A DNA stretch of 64,000 nucleotides from Pseudomonas izuensis. Lineage in GTDB: Bacteria; Pseudomonadota; Gammaproteobacteria; Pseudomonadales; Pseudomonadaceae. The notes under the pieces are model-generated. The model made no database searches. It saw nothing but the letters and a program-made list of their open reading frames with translations, and was not told the DNA's origin. How positions within the stretch are numbered: position 1 is the first letter of the stretch; the number at the start of each line of letters is the position of its first letter. Below are positions 42,972 through 51,004 of this stretch, piece after piece. The position numbers and the translations under genes are program-made. Location of the stretch: the NCBI RefSeq assembly GCF_009861505.1, contig NZ_WTFT01000022.1:1-64000 (forward strand), in the 5' to 3' direction.

Positions 42972-43337
42972 TTACTGGCCGACCGTGAACGCGTAAGCGC
43001 CTTCGCTTTTGTGGGTATCGACCGACACGACGTGCCACTCGACTTTGTAGTTGCCTTTGGTCAAGGGGACGGCCGGGGTGACGATCAGGGTCTTTTTATC
43101 GCCGCCTTGGGTGATCAGGCTTTTCACCAGTACGTCGGCACCGTCCTTGGTGATCGTGACTTTGCAGAAGTCGGCTTCGACCCCTTCGGAAAAGATCAGG
43201 CTCAATTCTGCCGGCGCGCTGACGGTGCTGTCGGCGGCGGGCGTCTGGCTCTTCAAATGAGCGTGGGCCCACACCGACGAAGCGGCGAGCAGCGAGCCGA
43301 GCAGGGCGGCGGCGGTCAGGGTTTTCTTGAAGCGCAT
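42972..43337 (-). CDS. copC: Periplasmic copper-binding protein CopC
   Basis: A 121-aa protein with a clear signal peptide; cleavage after SSVWA exposes HAHLKSQTPAA, so the mature protein starts with the copper-ligand His. The family block LSLIFSEGVEADFCKVTI and a C-terminal HVVSVDTHKSEGAYAFTV (further His ligands) are present. It has the short single-domain CopC form. Confidence 0.93.
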   Translation of the reverse strand: MRFKKTLTAAALLGSLLAASSVWAHAHLKSQTPAADSTVSAPAELSLIFSEGVEADFCKVTITKDGADVLVKSLITQGGDKKTLIVTPAVPLTKGNYKVEWHVVSVDTHKSEGAYAFTVGQ

Positions 43338-43476
43338 GTTGAGTCCCTCGGCGGCAGGTTCGATGTGGGCGCAAGTTTAGTCGCGCGACGCGAGTTATAC
43401 GAAGTTTGCTTTTACCCTGTCGCCGCGAGGTAGAGCGGATGCTAGTCTTGTTTAACGCTGTTGTCAGGGAGCCCTC

Positions 43477-44097
43477 ATGGGCAATCACAAGATCGAGATT
43501 CGTCGCAGTAACGTCGAGAAAATCCTGCTGGGGGCCGAGAAGGTTTTCGCCGAAAAAGGCTTCGGCAGCACCGCCATGGCCGACATCGCCGCCGAGGTGC
43601 AACTGCCTCGCTCCAATCTGCATTACTACTTCAGCACCAAGACCGAGCTATACAGCGCTGTGCTGTTGGGCCTGCTGGAAGTGTGGAAGCAGGACGCGCT
43701 GTGCTTCGAGATGTTCGATGACCCGCGGGTGGTGCTCAGCAGCTACATCCGCGCCAAGATGAACCACTCCCGCAGCCGGCCCTACGGTTCGAAAGTCTGG
43801 GCCAACGAAATCATCCACGGCGCACCGACCCTGGGCGAGACACTGGACGCCAGCCTGTACGATTGGGCCAAGATGAAAGAAGCGAAAATCCGCCAATGGG
43901 TGGACGACAAACGCATCCTGCCGGTGGAGCCCTCGAGCCTGCTGTACATGATCTGGGCCTCGACCCAGCACTACGCCGACTTCGATCACCAAGTGAATAT
44001 TCTCAATGACCATCAGCCGCTGTCGGACATGCAGTTCGAGCGGGCGGTGCAGACGGTGACGAGTGTGATTTTGCGGGGGATTGGGCTGGAGCCTTGA
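43477..44097 (+). CDS. TetR-family regulator of pyrimidine degradation (RutR/PydR-like)
   Basis: A 206-aa TetR protein. The HTH region reads EKILLGAEKVFAEKGFGSTAMADIAAEVQLPRSNLHYYFSTKTELY, and the C-terminal ligand domain (WIWASTQHYADFDHQV-like) matches the YcdC/RutR subfamily. It sits beside preA-preT-hydA, so it probably controls reductive pyrimidine catabolism. The last 44 codons are duplicated downstream (44305-44435), but this copy is complete. Confidence 0.85.
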   Translation: MGNHKIEIRRSNVEKILLGAEKVFAEKGFGSTAMADIAAEVQLPRSNLHYYFSTKTELYSAVLLGLLEVWKQDALCFEMFDDPRVVLSSYIRAKMNHSRSRPYGSKVWANEIIHGAPTLGETLDASLYDWAKMKEAKIRQWVDDKRILPVEPSSLLYMIWASTQHYADFDHQVNILNDHQPLSDMQFERAVQTVTSVILRGIGLEP

Positions 44098-44123
44098 AGA
44101 GGTGTGGTGTTGCTGCTGGCCTC

Positions 44124-44216
44124 ATCGCGGGCAAGCCTTGCTCCCACAGGTTAAAGGTAGCTCACACATTAATGAGTCGACTTTAATCCTGTGGGAGCAA
44201 GGCTTGCCCGCGATGG
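44124..44216. repeat. REP doublet in duplication copy 1
   Basis: Arms CATCGCGGGCAAGCCTTGCTCCCACAG and CTGTGGGAGCAAGGCTTGCCCGCGATGG. Confidence 0.88.
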
Positions 44217-44239
44217 CGCCAGTTCAGGCACCGTAAATT

Positions 44240-44304
44240 TCAGACTGCTACATGGTAGGGATTCCTCGGATCGTGGTTCCAATCCAGAAACGGTTTCCCG
44301 GTGT
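44240..44304 (-). pseudogene. Orphan 3' end of preA (duplication copy 1)
   Basis: Encodes the same last 21 residues as preA (TGKPFLDWNHDPRNPYHVAV) with its own TGA stop, but no gene body. Six codons differ from the functional end, all silently. It is a remnant of an allele, not a translated gene. Confidence 0.9.
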
Positions 44305-44435
44305 AGCACTACGCCGATTTCGATCACCAGGTGAATATTCTCAATGACCATCAGCCGCTGTCGGACATGCAGTTCGAGCGCGCGGTGCAGACGGTGACGA
44401 GTGTGATATTGCGGGGGATTGGGTTGGAGCCTTGA
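44305..44435 (+). pseudogene. Orphan 3' end of the TetR gene (duplication copy 2)
   Basis: Repeats the last 44 codons of the regulator plus its TGA. All five base differences from copy 1 are synonymous. No start, HTH or promoter is present. Confidence 0.92.
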
Positions 44436-44461
44436 AGAGGTGTGGTGTTGCTGCTGGCCTC

Positions 44462-44554
44462 ATCGCGGGCAAGCCTTGCTCCCACAGGTTAAAGGTAGCT
44501 CACACATTGATGAGTCGACTTTAATCCTGTGGGAGCAAGGCTTGCCCGCGATGG
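44462..44554. repeat. REP doublet in duplication copy 2
   Basis: Same doublet as at 44124-44216, with one or two base changes. Confidence 0.88.
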
Positions 44555-44577
44555 CGTCAGTTCAGGCACCGCTGAAC

Positions 44578-45852
44578 TCAGACGGCAACGTGATACGGAT
44601 TCCTCGGATCATGGTTCCAATCCAGAAACGGTTTCCCGGTGTCCACCGGCACCATTTCGATGCAGTCCTGCACCGGGCAGGTGATCTGGCATAAATTGCA
44701 GCCCACGCATTCCTCATCGATCACTTCATAGGCGTGGGTCCCATCGGCCTTTTTCACGCTGGCCACCGCTTGGTGCGAGGTGTCTTCGCAGGCGATGTGG
44801 CAGCGGCCGCACCCGATGCACGCCTCCTGGTCGATCTTCGCGATCACCTGATAGTTGATGTCCAGGTACTTCCAGTCCGTGGTATTGGCCACCGCCCGAC
44901 CTGAGAACTGCGAAATGCTCGCGTAACCCTGACTGTCCATCCAGCGCGACAGGCCGTCCTTCATTTCCTCGACGATCCGGAAGCCGTGCAGCATGGCCGC
45001 TGTGCACACCTGCACCGACCCACTGCCCAGGGCGATGAATTCCGCCGCGTCGCGCCAGTTGCCGATACCGCCAATGCCACTGATCGGCAGGCCCTGGGTC
45101 TGCGGGTCGCGGGCGATTTCGGCAACCATGTTCAGGGCAATCGGCTTGACCGCCGAACCGCAATAGCCGCCATGGGTGCTCTGGCTGCCGACCATCGGAT
45201 TGGCCACCATGCGCTCCAGATTGACGCTGGTGATCGAATTGATGGTGTTGATCAGCGACACGGCATCGGCACCGCCCCTGTGCGCCGCGCGGGCGGCGAC
45301 GCGGATGTCGGTGATATTCGGCGTGAGCTTGACGATCACCGGCAGCGAACAATACGTCTTGCACCAGCGCGTGACCTGTTCGACGTACTCCGGCACCTGG
45401 CCGACCGCCGCACCCATGCCGCGTTCCGGCATGCCGTGGGGGCAACCGAAGTTCAATTCGATGCCGTCGGCACCGGTGGCTTCCACCAGCGGCAGGATGT
45501 TTTTCCAGGATTCCTCGACGCAGGGCACCATCAACGACACGATCAGCGCGCGGTCCGGCCAGTCCTTTTTGACCTGGGTGATTTCCCGCAGGTTGATCTC
45601 CAGCGAACGGTCGGTGATCAGTTCGATGTTGTTAAAGCCGAGAACCTCTCTATTAGCCCCGAAATGCGCCGAGTAACGCGACGACACGTTGACCGCCGCC
45701 GGGTCCTCACCCAGGGTTTTCCAGACCACGCCGCCCCAGCCGGCCTCGAAGGCGCGGACCACGTTGTAGGCCTTGTCGGTCGGTGGCGCGGAGGCCAGCC
45801 AGAACGGATTGGGGCTTTTGATGCCGGCGAAGACAATCGACAGATCGGCCAT
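44578..45852 (-). CDS. preA: NAD-dependent dihydropyrimidine dehydrogenase subunit PreA
   Basis: A 424-aa subunit that reduces uracil and thymine to the 5,6-dihydro forms. Residues 1-310 are the FMN-binding DHOD-like barrel, with the catalytic-Cys region GIELNFGCPHGMPERGMG. The C terminus carries two 4Fe-4S clusters: CIGCGRCHIAC and CVGCNLCQITCPVQDC. It directly follows preT, with adjacent stop and start. The last 21 codons and the stop lie in duplication copy 2. Confidence 0.96.
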   Translation of the reverse strand: MADLSIVFAGIKSPNPFWLASAPPTDKAYNVVRAFEAGWGGVVWKTLGEDPAAVNVSSRYSAHFGANREVLGFNNIELITDRSLEINLREITQVKKDWPDRALIVSLMVPCVEESWKNILPLVEATGADGIELNFGCPHGMPERGMGAAVGQVPEYVEQVTRWCKTYCSLPVIVKLTPNITDIRVAARAAHRGGADAVSLINTINSITSVNLERMVANPMVGSQSTHGGYCGSAVKPIALNMVAEIARDPQTQGLPISGIGGIGNWRDAAEFIALGSGSVQVCTAAMLHGFRIVEEMKDGLSRWMDSQGYASISQFSGRAVANTTDWKYLDINYQVIAKIDQEACIGCGRCHIACEDTSHQAVASVKKADGTHAYEVIDEECVGCNLCQITCPVQDCIEMVPVDTGKPFLDWNHDPRNPYHVAV

Positions 45853-47220
45853 TTACGCAGCCTCCACGTTGAGCATCAGTTGAGCGTTGATGGCCTCGGC
45901 GGCCTGTTTGCCGTGCTGCACCGCTTGCACGGTGAGGTCCTGGTCCAGGCTGGTGCAGTCGCCGCCGGCATACACGCCGGGGATGCTCGTGCGCAGCTGC
46001 TCGTCCACCTGTATACGATCGCCCTGGCGCTTGAGTTCACGGGCCAATGGGTCGGTGAGGGCGGTCTCATCGAAGCTCTGGCCGATGGCTTTGAAGATCG
46101 CGTTGGCGGCCAGGTCGAAGGTTTCGCCGGTGGTCTGCAGGCGGCCCTCGACCAGGAGGGTGCGGGCGAAACGCATGCCGCGCACCTGACCCAGATCATC
46201 GAGCAGCACTTCGTCCGGTTGCGCCCAGGTCAACAGGCGTACCTGATTGGCCTTGGCGATGTCCTGCTCGTGGTGGGTGGCGCCCATGTCTTCGACACCA
46301 CGGCGGTACACCAGGTTGACGTCATGGGCACCGAGGCGGGCCATTTGCACGGCCATGTCGATGGCGGTATTGCCGGCGCCGAGCACGATGCAATGGTCAG
46401 CCAGCGGCAATTGGGTCAGGTCATCGGCCTGGCGCAGCTCGCGGATGTAGTCGGTGGCAGCGAGCAGACCAGGTGCCTCTTCATGCGGTAGACCCAGCTG
46501 TTTGCTGGCATTGAGGCCGAGGCCGAGGAATACCGCGTCGAACTGTTGATGCAGGTCGCTGAGGCTCAGGTTGTCGCCGAGCTTCTGACCGTGGCGGATT
46601 TCGATGCCACCGATCTCCAGCAGAAAGTCCAGCTCCTTCTGCGCGTAATCGTCCACCAGTTTGTACTTGGCGATCCCGTATTCATTGAGGCCGCCGGCCT
46701 TTTCCCGTGCCTCGAAAATCACCACGTCATGGCCGTGCATGGCGCTGCGATGGGCGCAGGACAACCCGGCCGGACCGGCGCCGACCACGGCAATGCGCTT
46801 ACCGGTGGCGGCGGCGCGAGGGAAGGGGTGCTGGCTGAAATGCGCGTTGTCCACGGCGTAACGTTGCAAGAGTCCGATCAACACCGGCGCGCATTCATGG
46901 GCGTTGTTGCGCACACAGGCTTGCTGGCAAAGGATCTCTGTCGGGCAGACCCGGGCGCAACTGCCGCCAAGAATGTTGGCCGAGAGGATTTTCTGTGCCG
47001 CACCCTGGACGTTGTCCTGATGGATGTTGCGGATGAACGAGGGGATGTCGATTTCGCTCGGACAGGCATTCACGCAAGGTGCGTCGTAGCAATACAGGCA
47101 GCGCGAGGCTTCCAGGTGGGCCTGTCGGTCATTGAGCGGCGGCGCCAGATCGGTAAAATGGCTGGCGAGGGCGGCCGCATTCTCGTAAGGGTGCGGGAGA
47201 TGGCTCAGGGTCTTGATCAC
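45853..47220 (-). CDS. preT: NAD-dependent dihydropyrimidine dehydrogenase subunit PreT
   Basis: A 455-aa flavoprotein related to the GltD family. Iron-sulfur cysteines occur in CLYCYDAPCVNACPSEIDI and GGSCARVCPTEILCQQAC, FAD binding in IAVVGAGPAGLSCAH and NAD binding in CIVLGAGNTAIDMAVQMA. It passes electrons from NADH to PreA. Start choice: GTG at 47220, with GAGG about 11 nt upstream, gives VIKTLSHLPHPYE, the usual N terminus; ATG at 47265 would add 15 odd residues. Confidence 0.93.
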   Translation of the reverse strand: MIKTLSHLPHPYENAAALASHFTDLAPPLNDRQAHLEASRCLYCYDAPCVNACPSEIDIPSFIRNIHQDNVQGAAQKILSANILGGSCARVCPTEILCQQACVRNNAHECAPVLIGLLQRYAVDNAHFSQHPFPRAAATGKRIAVVGAGPAGLSCAHRSAMHGHDVVIFEAREKAGGLNEYGIAKYKLVDDYAQKELDFLLEIGGIEIRHGQKLGDNLSLSDLHQQFDAVFLGLGLNASKQLGLPHEEAPGLLAATDYIRELRQADDLTQLPLADHCIVLGAGNTAIDMAVQMARLGAHDVNLVYRRGVEDMGATHHEQDIAKANQVRLLTWAQPDEVLLDDLGQVRGMRFARTLLVEGRLQTTGETFDLAANAIFKAIGQSFDETALTDPLARELKRQGDRIQVDEQLRTSIPGVYAGGDCTSLDQDLTVQAVQHGKQAAEAINAQLMLNVEAA

Positions 47221-47293
47221 GGTTGTTAGCCTCACGGTGATGGAGGTTATGCCTCTGGTGGGCATTGATTTTTTGTGTCGTCCGTACCGGCCC

Positions 47294-47380
47294 CATCGCT
47301 GGCAAGCCAGCTCCCACAGGGTTTGTGAACACCCGAGATCCCTGTGGGAGCTGCGGTGCGACGATTCGACTTGCCAGCGA
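47294..47380. repeat. REP doublet
   Basis: Arms CATCGCTGGCAAGCCAGCTCCCACAG and CTGTGGGAGCTG...CTTGCCAGCGATAG; the second is interrupted by cggtgcgacgattcga. It lies between preT and the dihydropyrimidinase gene. Confidence 0.8.
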
Positions 47381-47397
47381 TAGGCCGAAGGCCGCTC

Positions 47398-48837
47398 TCA
47401 GCGTTTCACGGCCACCGGCTGATTCAACTCGGCCCGCTTGCTCAACAAGTCAAACACCGCCGGATAAGCCGGCCGTTCGACATACCGCCCGGCCCCGCGC
47501 TCGGCGCGCAAATCGCCGTCGGCCCAGACCACCCGGCCCTGGCTGATGGTGTGGCTGGGTACGCCGCGCACGACCTTGCCTTCGAAGATGTTGAAATCGA
47601 CCTGCTGGTGATGGGTCTTGGCCGAAATCGTTCGTGTACCTTGCGGGTCCCATAGCACCAGGTCGGCATCGGCGCCCACGCGGATCGCGCCTTTGCGTGG
47701 GTAAAGGTTGAAGATCTTCGCGGTGTTGGTCGAGGTCAGGGCGACAAAGTGCTGCATCGACAGACGCCCGGTGTTCACCCCTTCCTCCCAGAGCACGGCC
47801 ATACGGTCTTCGATGCCGGCAGTGCCATTGGGGATTTTGCTGAAATCGTCCTTGCCGGCGGCTTTTTGTTCGGCGCAGAAGCAGCAGTGGTCGGTGGCGG
47901 TGGTGTGCAGGTTGCCGGCTTGCAGGCCATGCCACAGGGCTTCCTGATGACCGCGAGGGCGGAAGGGCGGGCTCATCACGTAACCGGCGGCGGTCTGCCA
48001 GTCCGGGTGTTGATAGACGCTGTCGTCCAGCAGCAAATGCCCGGCCAGCACTTCGCCGTAGACCGGTTGGCCCTTGGCCCGGGCGTAGGTGATTTCGTCG
48101 AGGGCTTCCCGGGTCGAGACATGCACCAGGTACAGCGGCGTGCCGAGGGTTTCGGCAATGCGGATCGCCCGGCTCGCGGCTTCACCTTCGACTTGGGAAG
48201 GACGCGACAGCGGATGGGCTTCCGGCCCGGTCATGCCCTGGGCCATCAGCTTGCGTTGCAGGTGATAGACCAGCTCGCCGTTTTCTGCGTGCACGGTCGG
48301 CACCGCGCCCAATTCCAGGCAACGCTCGAAACTCGCCACCAGGGTGTCGTCGGCTGCCATGATCGCGTTTTTGTAAGCCATGAAGTGCTTGAAACTATTG
48401 ACTCCGTGATGGTTCACCAGCTCGGCCATTTCCTCGCGGACCTGCTCGCTCCACCAGGTGATGGCGACGTGGAAGCCGTAGTCGGAAGCCGATTTCTCGG
48501 CCCAGCCGCGCCATTGATGAAAGGCTTCCATCAAGGACTGCTGTGGATTGGGAATCACGAAGTCAATGATCGAGGTGGTGCCACCGGCCAGACCCGCCGC
48601 CGTGCCGCTGAAAAAGTCCTCGCTGGCCACGGTGCCCATGAAGGGCAGTTGCATATGGGTGTGCGGGTCGATGCCGCCGGGCATCAGGTATTGGCCGCTG
48701 CCGTCGAGTATCTCGGCGCCTGCCGGCGCTTCGAGGTTTTCGCCGATGGCCTTGATCACGCCGTCTGCGCAATACACGTCGGCGCGATAACTTTCATCAT
48801 GGGTAATAACGGTGGCGCCACGAATCAACAGAGACAT
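47398..48837 (-). CDS. hydA: Dihydropyrimidinase (D-hydantoinase)
   Basis: A 479-aa amidohydrolase that opens dihydrouracil/dihydrothymine to N-carbamoyl-beta-amino acids. The metal motif GGIDPHTHMQLPFMG and the carbamylated Lys in VNSFKHFMAYKNAI are intact; further ligands lie in VHAENGELVY and YLVHVSTREA. It is the second step of the pathway encoded around it and upstream of preT-preA on the same strand, across a REP. Confidence 0.95.
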   Translation of the reverse strand: MSLLIRGATVITHDESYRADVYCADGVIKAIGENLEAPAGAEILDGSGQYLMPGGIDPHTHMQLPFMGTVASEDFFSGTAAGLAGGTTSIIDFVIPNPQQSLMEAFHQWRGWAEKSASDYGFHVAITWWSEQVREEMAELVNHHGVNSFKHFMAYKNAIMAADDTLVASFERCLELGAVPTVHAENGELVYHLQRKLMAQGMTGPEAHPLSRPSQVEGEAASRAIRIAETLGTPLYLVHVSTREALDEITYARAKGQPVYGEVLAGHLLLDDSVYQHPDWQTAAGYVMSPPFRPRGHQEALWHGLQAGNLHTTATDHCCFCAEQKAAGKDDFSKIPNGTAGIEDRMAVLWEEGVNTGRLSMQHFVALTSTNTAKIFNLYPRKGAIRVGADADLVLWDPQGTRTISAKTHHQQVDFNIFEGKVVRGVPSHTISQGRVVWADGDLRAERGAGRYVERPAYPAVFDLLSKRAELNQPVAVKR

Positions 48838-48913
48838 TCCGGATTCCTCGCAGGCATGACCGGCTGATGCCGGTTCTTGACGTTCTTATATGAAGACAGC
48901 GAAAACAGGTGTG

Positions 48914-48935
48914 TTCCTGTCAGCGCTGTCAGGAA
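48914..48935. promoter_or_regulatory. Candidate operator upstream of hydA
   Basis: A 22-bp near-palindrome with outer arms TTCCTG / CAGGAA and inner AGCGCT, one mismatched pair. It lies 77-98 nt before the hydA start and would suit a dimeric TetR regulator. Confidence 0.5.
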
Positions 48936-49034
48936 TAAACGCTAGCTGCTGTTAGAGGAATCAGCAAGAATATTTTTTATAAGCTTATATCTGTTTTAAC
49001 GCATTGATAATTAAAGATTAAAGTTGAAAATCAC

Positions 49035-49062
49035 CAAAATGGTGAGGACGCTCACCATTTTG
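49035..49062. promoter_or_regulatory. 12-bp-arm inverted repeat
   Basis: CAAAATGGTGAG-gacg-CTCACCATTTTG, perfect arms with a 4-nt loop, midway between hydA and the NCS1 gene. Could be an operator for either direction or a transcript hairpin. Confidence 0.5.
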
Positions 49063-49380
49063 ACGCACTTGACAGGATCGAAATATGGTCAAGATTTCCT
49101 ATGTGAAATCAGCTGATTGAGCGTGGTCTATGGTTGATGCGCGGCATTGAAAAAAAGATCCACGCACCAGATTGAGTCCTGTCAGTTCGGACAACTTGCC
49201 TGACCTTCGGCCTGAGTGGCATTGCAAGTAACCGCGGATTCAAAAGTTGTATTAATAAAATCAGATACTTGCAAAGTGTTTATGGAACTGCCCGATGCGC
49301 AGACGGGGTGCCCGGCACGTTTATTGATGTCGCCAGCCCCTGATGAGCAAAAAAATAATTCAAAGAACAGTGGAGCGGCC

Positions 49381-50865
49381 ATGCAACAGATCAGATCGCA
49401 AGTGACCGAGCGCGACGGCTTGTTTGAGCTGGAAGCCGGCAGCGATGTCCTCGACAGTCCCCGTTACAACCACGACATGGCACCGACCAAGGTGCGCGAA
49501 CGAACCTGGAACAAATGGCACATCACCGCCCTATGGGTCGGCATGTCCATCTGCGTGCCGACCTATACCCTCGGCGGTGTGCTCACCGCGTACTTCGGCC
49601 TGAGCGTCGGTGAAGCGCTGATGGCGATTCTGTTCGCCAATATCATCGTGTTGATTCCCCTGACCCTGAACGCCTTTCCCGGCACCAAGTACGGCATTCC
49701 GTTCCCGGTGTTGCTGCGTTCGTCGTTCGGCATCCTTGGCTCCAACATCCCGTGCCTGATCCGCGCCTTGGTGGCGTGCGGCTGGTTCGGTATCCAGACG
49801 ATGTTCGGTGGCCTGGCCATTCACCTGTTCCTGGGGTCGATTTTCGATGGCTGGAAATCCTTGGGCGGCACCGGTGAAGTCCTGGGGTTCATGATGTTCT
49901 GGACGCTGAACCTGTGGGTAGTGATTCGCGGCGCCGAGTCGATCAAATGGCTGGAAACCCTGTCCGCGCCGTTGCTGGTGGCCGTGGGCGTGGGGCTGCT
50001 GGTGTGGGCGATGCCCAATGTCTCGATGACCGAATTGCTGGCGATTCCGGCCAAGCGTCCTGAAGGGGCCAGTGTGGTCAGTTACTTCGCCGCCGGGCTC
50101 ACCGCCATGGTCGGGTTCTGGGCCACGTTGTCGCTGAACATTCCAGACTTCAGTCGCTATGCCGAAAGCCAGAAGGCGCAGATCGTCGGGCAGATCATGG
50201 GCTTGCCGCTGACGATGTTCCTGTTCGCTTCGCTGGGCGTGGTCATGACCGCCGCCTCGGTGAAGCTGGTGGGCGTGACGGTCTCCGATCCGGTGACGCT
50301 GATCGGCCATATCCAGAGCCCGGTCTGGGTCGCGTTGGCCATGGCACTGATCATTATCGCCACGCTGTCCACCAACACCGCAGCCAACATCGTGTCGCCA
50401 ACCAACGACTTCCAGAACATCGCACCCAGGGTGATCAACCGAACCAAAGCGGTGATGCTCACCGGTTTCGTTGGCCTGGCGCTGATGGGGCATGAACTGC
50501 TCAAGAAGCTAGGGCTGATCGTCTCGGACGTCAGCCTGGAAACCGTCTATTCCAACTGGTTGCTGGGCTATTCCAGCCTGCTGGGGCCGATTGCCGGGAT
50601 CATGGTGGTGGACTATTTCCTGATCAAGAAACAGCAACTGGACCTGGCCGGGCTGTACCGCGATGACGTGTACCCGGCGTGGAACTGGAACGGTTTTCTC
50701 GCGTTCGGTGTGCCGGTGGTGCTGACGCTGTTGTCTCTGGGCAGCGACGCGTTCAGCTGGTTCTACAGCTATGGCTGGTTCACCGGCTCGGCCCTTGGCG
50801 GGTTGATTTATTACGGGTTGTGCGCGACGCGGCCCAGTCCATCCGTGGCGAAAACTGCGGTGTGA
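49381..50865 (+). CDS. NCS1-family nucleobase/hydantoin permease
   Basis: A 494-aa nucleobase:cation symporter-1 with about 12 membrane helices. The N terminus YNHDMAPTKVRERTWNKWHITALWVGMSICVPTYTLGG is the family hallmark, and NTAANIVSPTNDFQN lies in helix 8-9. Placed within the pyrimidine-catabolic cluster, it most likely imports uracil, thymine or hydantoins. The start at 49381 has GGAG 6 nt upstream. Confidence 0.93.
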   Translation: MQQIRSQVTERDGLFELEAGSDVLDSPRYNHDMAPTKVRERTWNKWHITALWVGMSICVPTYTLGGVLTAYFGLSVGEALMAILFANIIVLIPLTLNAFPGTKYGIPFPVLLRSSFGILGSNIPCLIRALVACGWFGIQTMFGGLAIHLFLGSIFDGWKSLGGTGEVLGFMMFWTLNLWVVIRGAESIKWLETLSAPLLVAVGVGLLVWAMPNVSMTELLAIPAKRPEGASVVSYFAAGLTAMVGFWATLSLNIPDFSRYAESQKAQIVGQIMGLPLTMFLFASLGVVMTAASVKLVGVTVSDPVTLIGHIQSPVWVALAMALIIIATLSTNTAANIVSPTNDFQNIAPRVINRTKAVMLTGFVGLALMGHELLKKLGLIVSDVSLETVYSNWLLGYSSLLGPIAGIMVVDYFLIKKQQLDLAGLYRDDVYPAWNWNGFLAFGVPVVLTLLSLGSDAFSWFYSYGWFTGSALGGLIYYGLCATRPSPSVAKTAV

Positions 50866-50875
50866 GCACTGGCCT

Positions 50876-50941
50876 CTTCGCTGGCAAGCCAGCTCCTACA
50901 GAGGATCGCGGTCAACTGTAGGAGCTGGCTTGCCAGCGAAG
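50876..50941. repeat. Short REP doublet
   Basis: Arms TCGCTGGCAAGCCAGCTCCTACAG and CTGTAGGAGCTGGCTTGCCAGCGA about 15 nt apart, between the NCS1 permease and the amidohydrolase genes. Confidence 0.88.
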
Positions 50942-51004
50942 ACGGCCTCACGAACACCCGGAAACTGCCTGAAAAAACCATAAGAACAGCCTGAGGAGAT
51001 CCCC

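Larger units (their letters stand above)
43967..44642. repeat. 338-bp tandem duplication across the tetR-preA junction
   Basis: Copy 1 is 43967-44304 and copy 2 is 44305-44642, with constant offset 338. Each copy holds the 3' end of the TetR gene, one REP doublet and the last 21 codons of preA. In copy 2 the tetR tail differs from copy 1 at five positions, all synonymous. The preA tail of copy 1 differs from the functional one at six codons, all synonymous. The middle is nearly identical. Confidence 0.95.
48838..49380. other. 543-bp divergent regulatory region of the pyrimidine genes
   Basis: AT-rich compared with its flanks; contains a near-palindrome at 48914-48935, a 12-bp-arm hairpin at 49035-49062 and three copies of TCCTGTCA (48915 and 49177 on +, 49070 on -). 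No convincing ORF: the frame open from 49216 lacks a ribosome-binding site and typical codon use. Confidence 0.6.

Noticed and set aside
44169..44351. 60-aa minus-strand frame in the duplication
   Set aside because: It crosses the duplication junction and consists of REP plus antisense tetR sequence.
49216..49380. 55-residue N-terminal extension of the NCS1 permease
   Set aside because: The ATG at 49381 has a good ribosome-binding site and gives the family N terminus; the extension has no family similarity.
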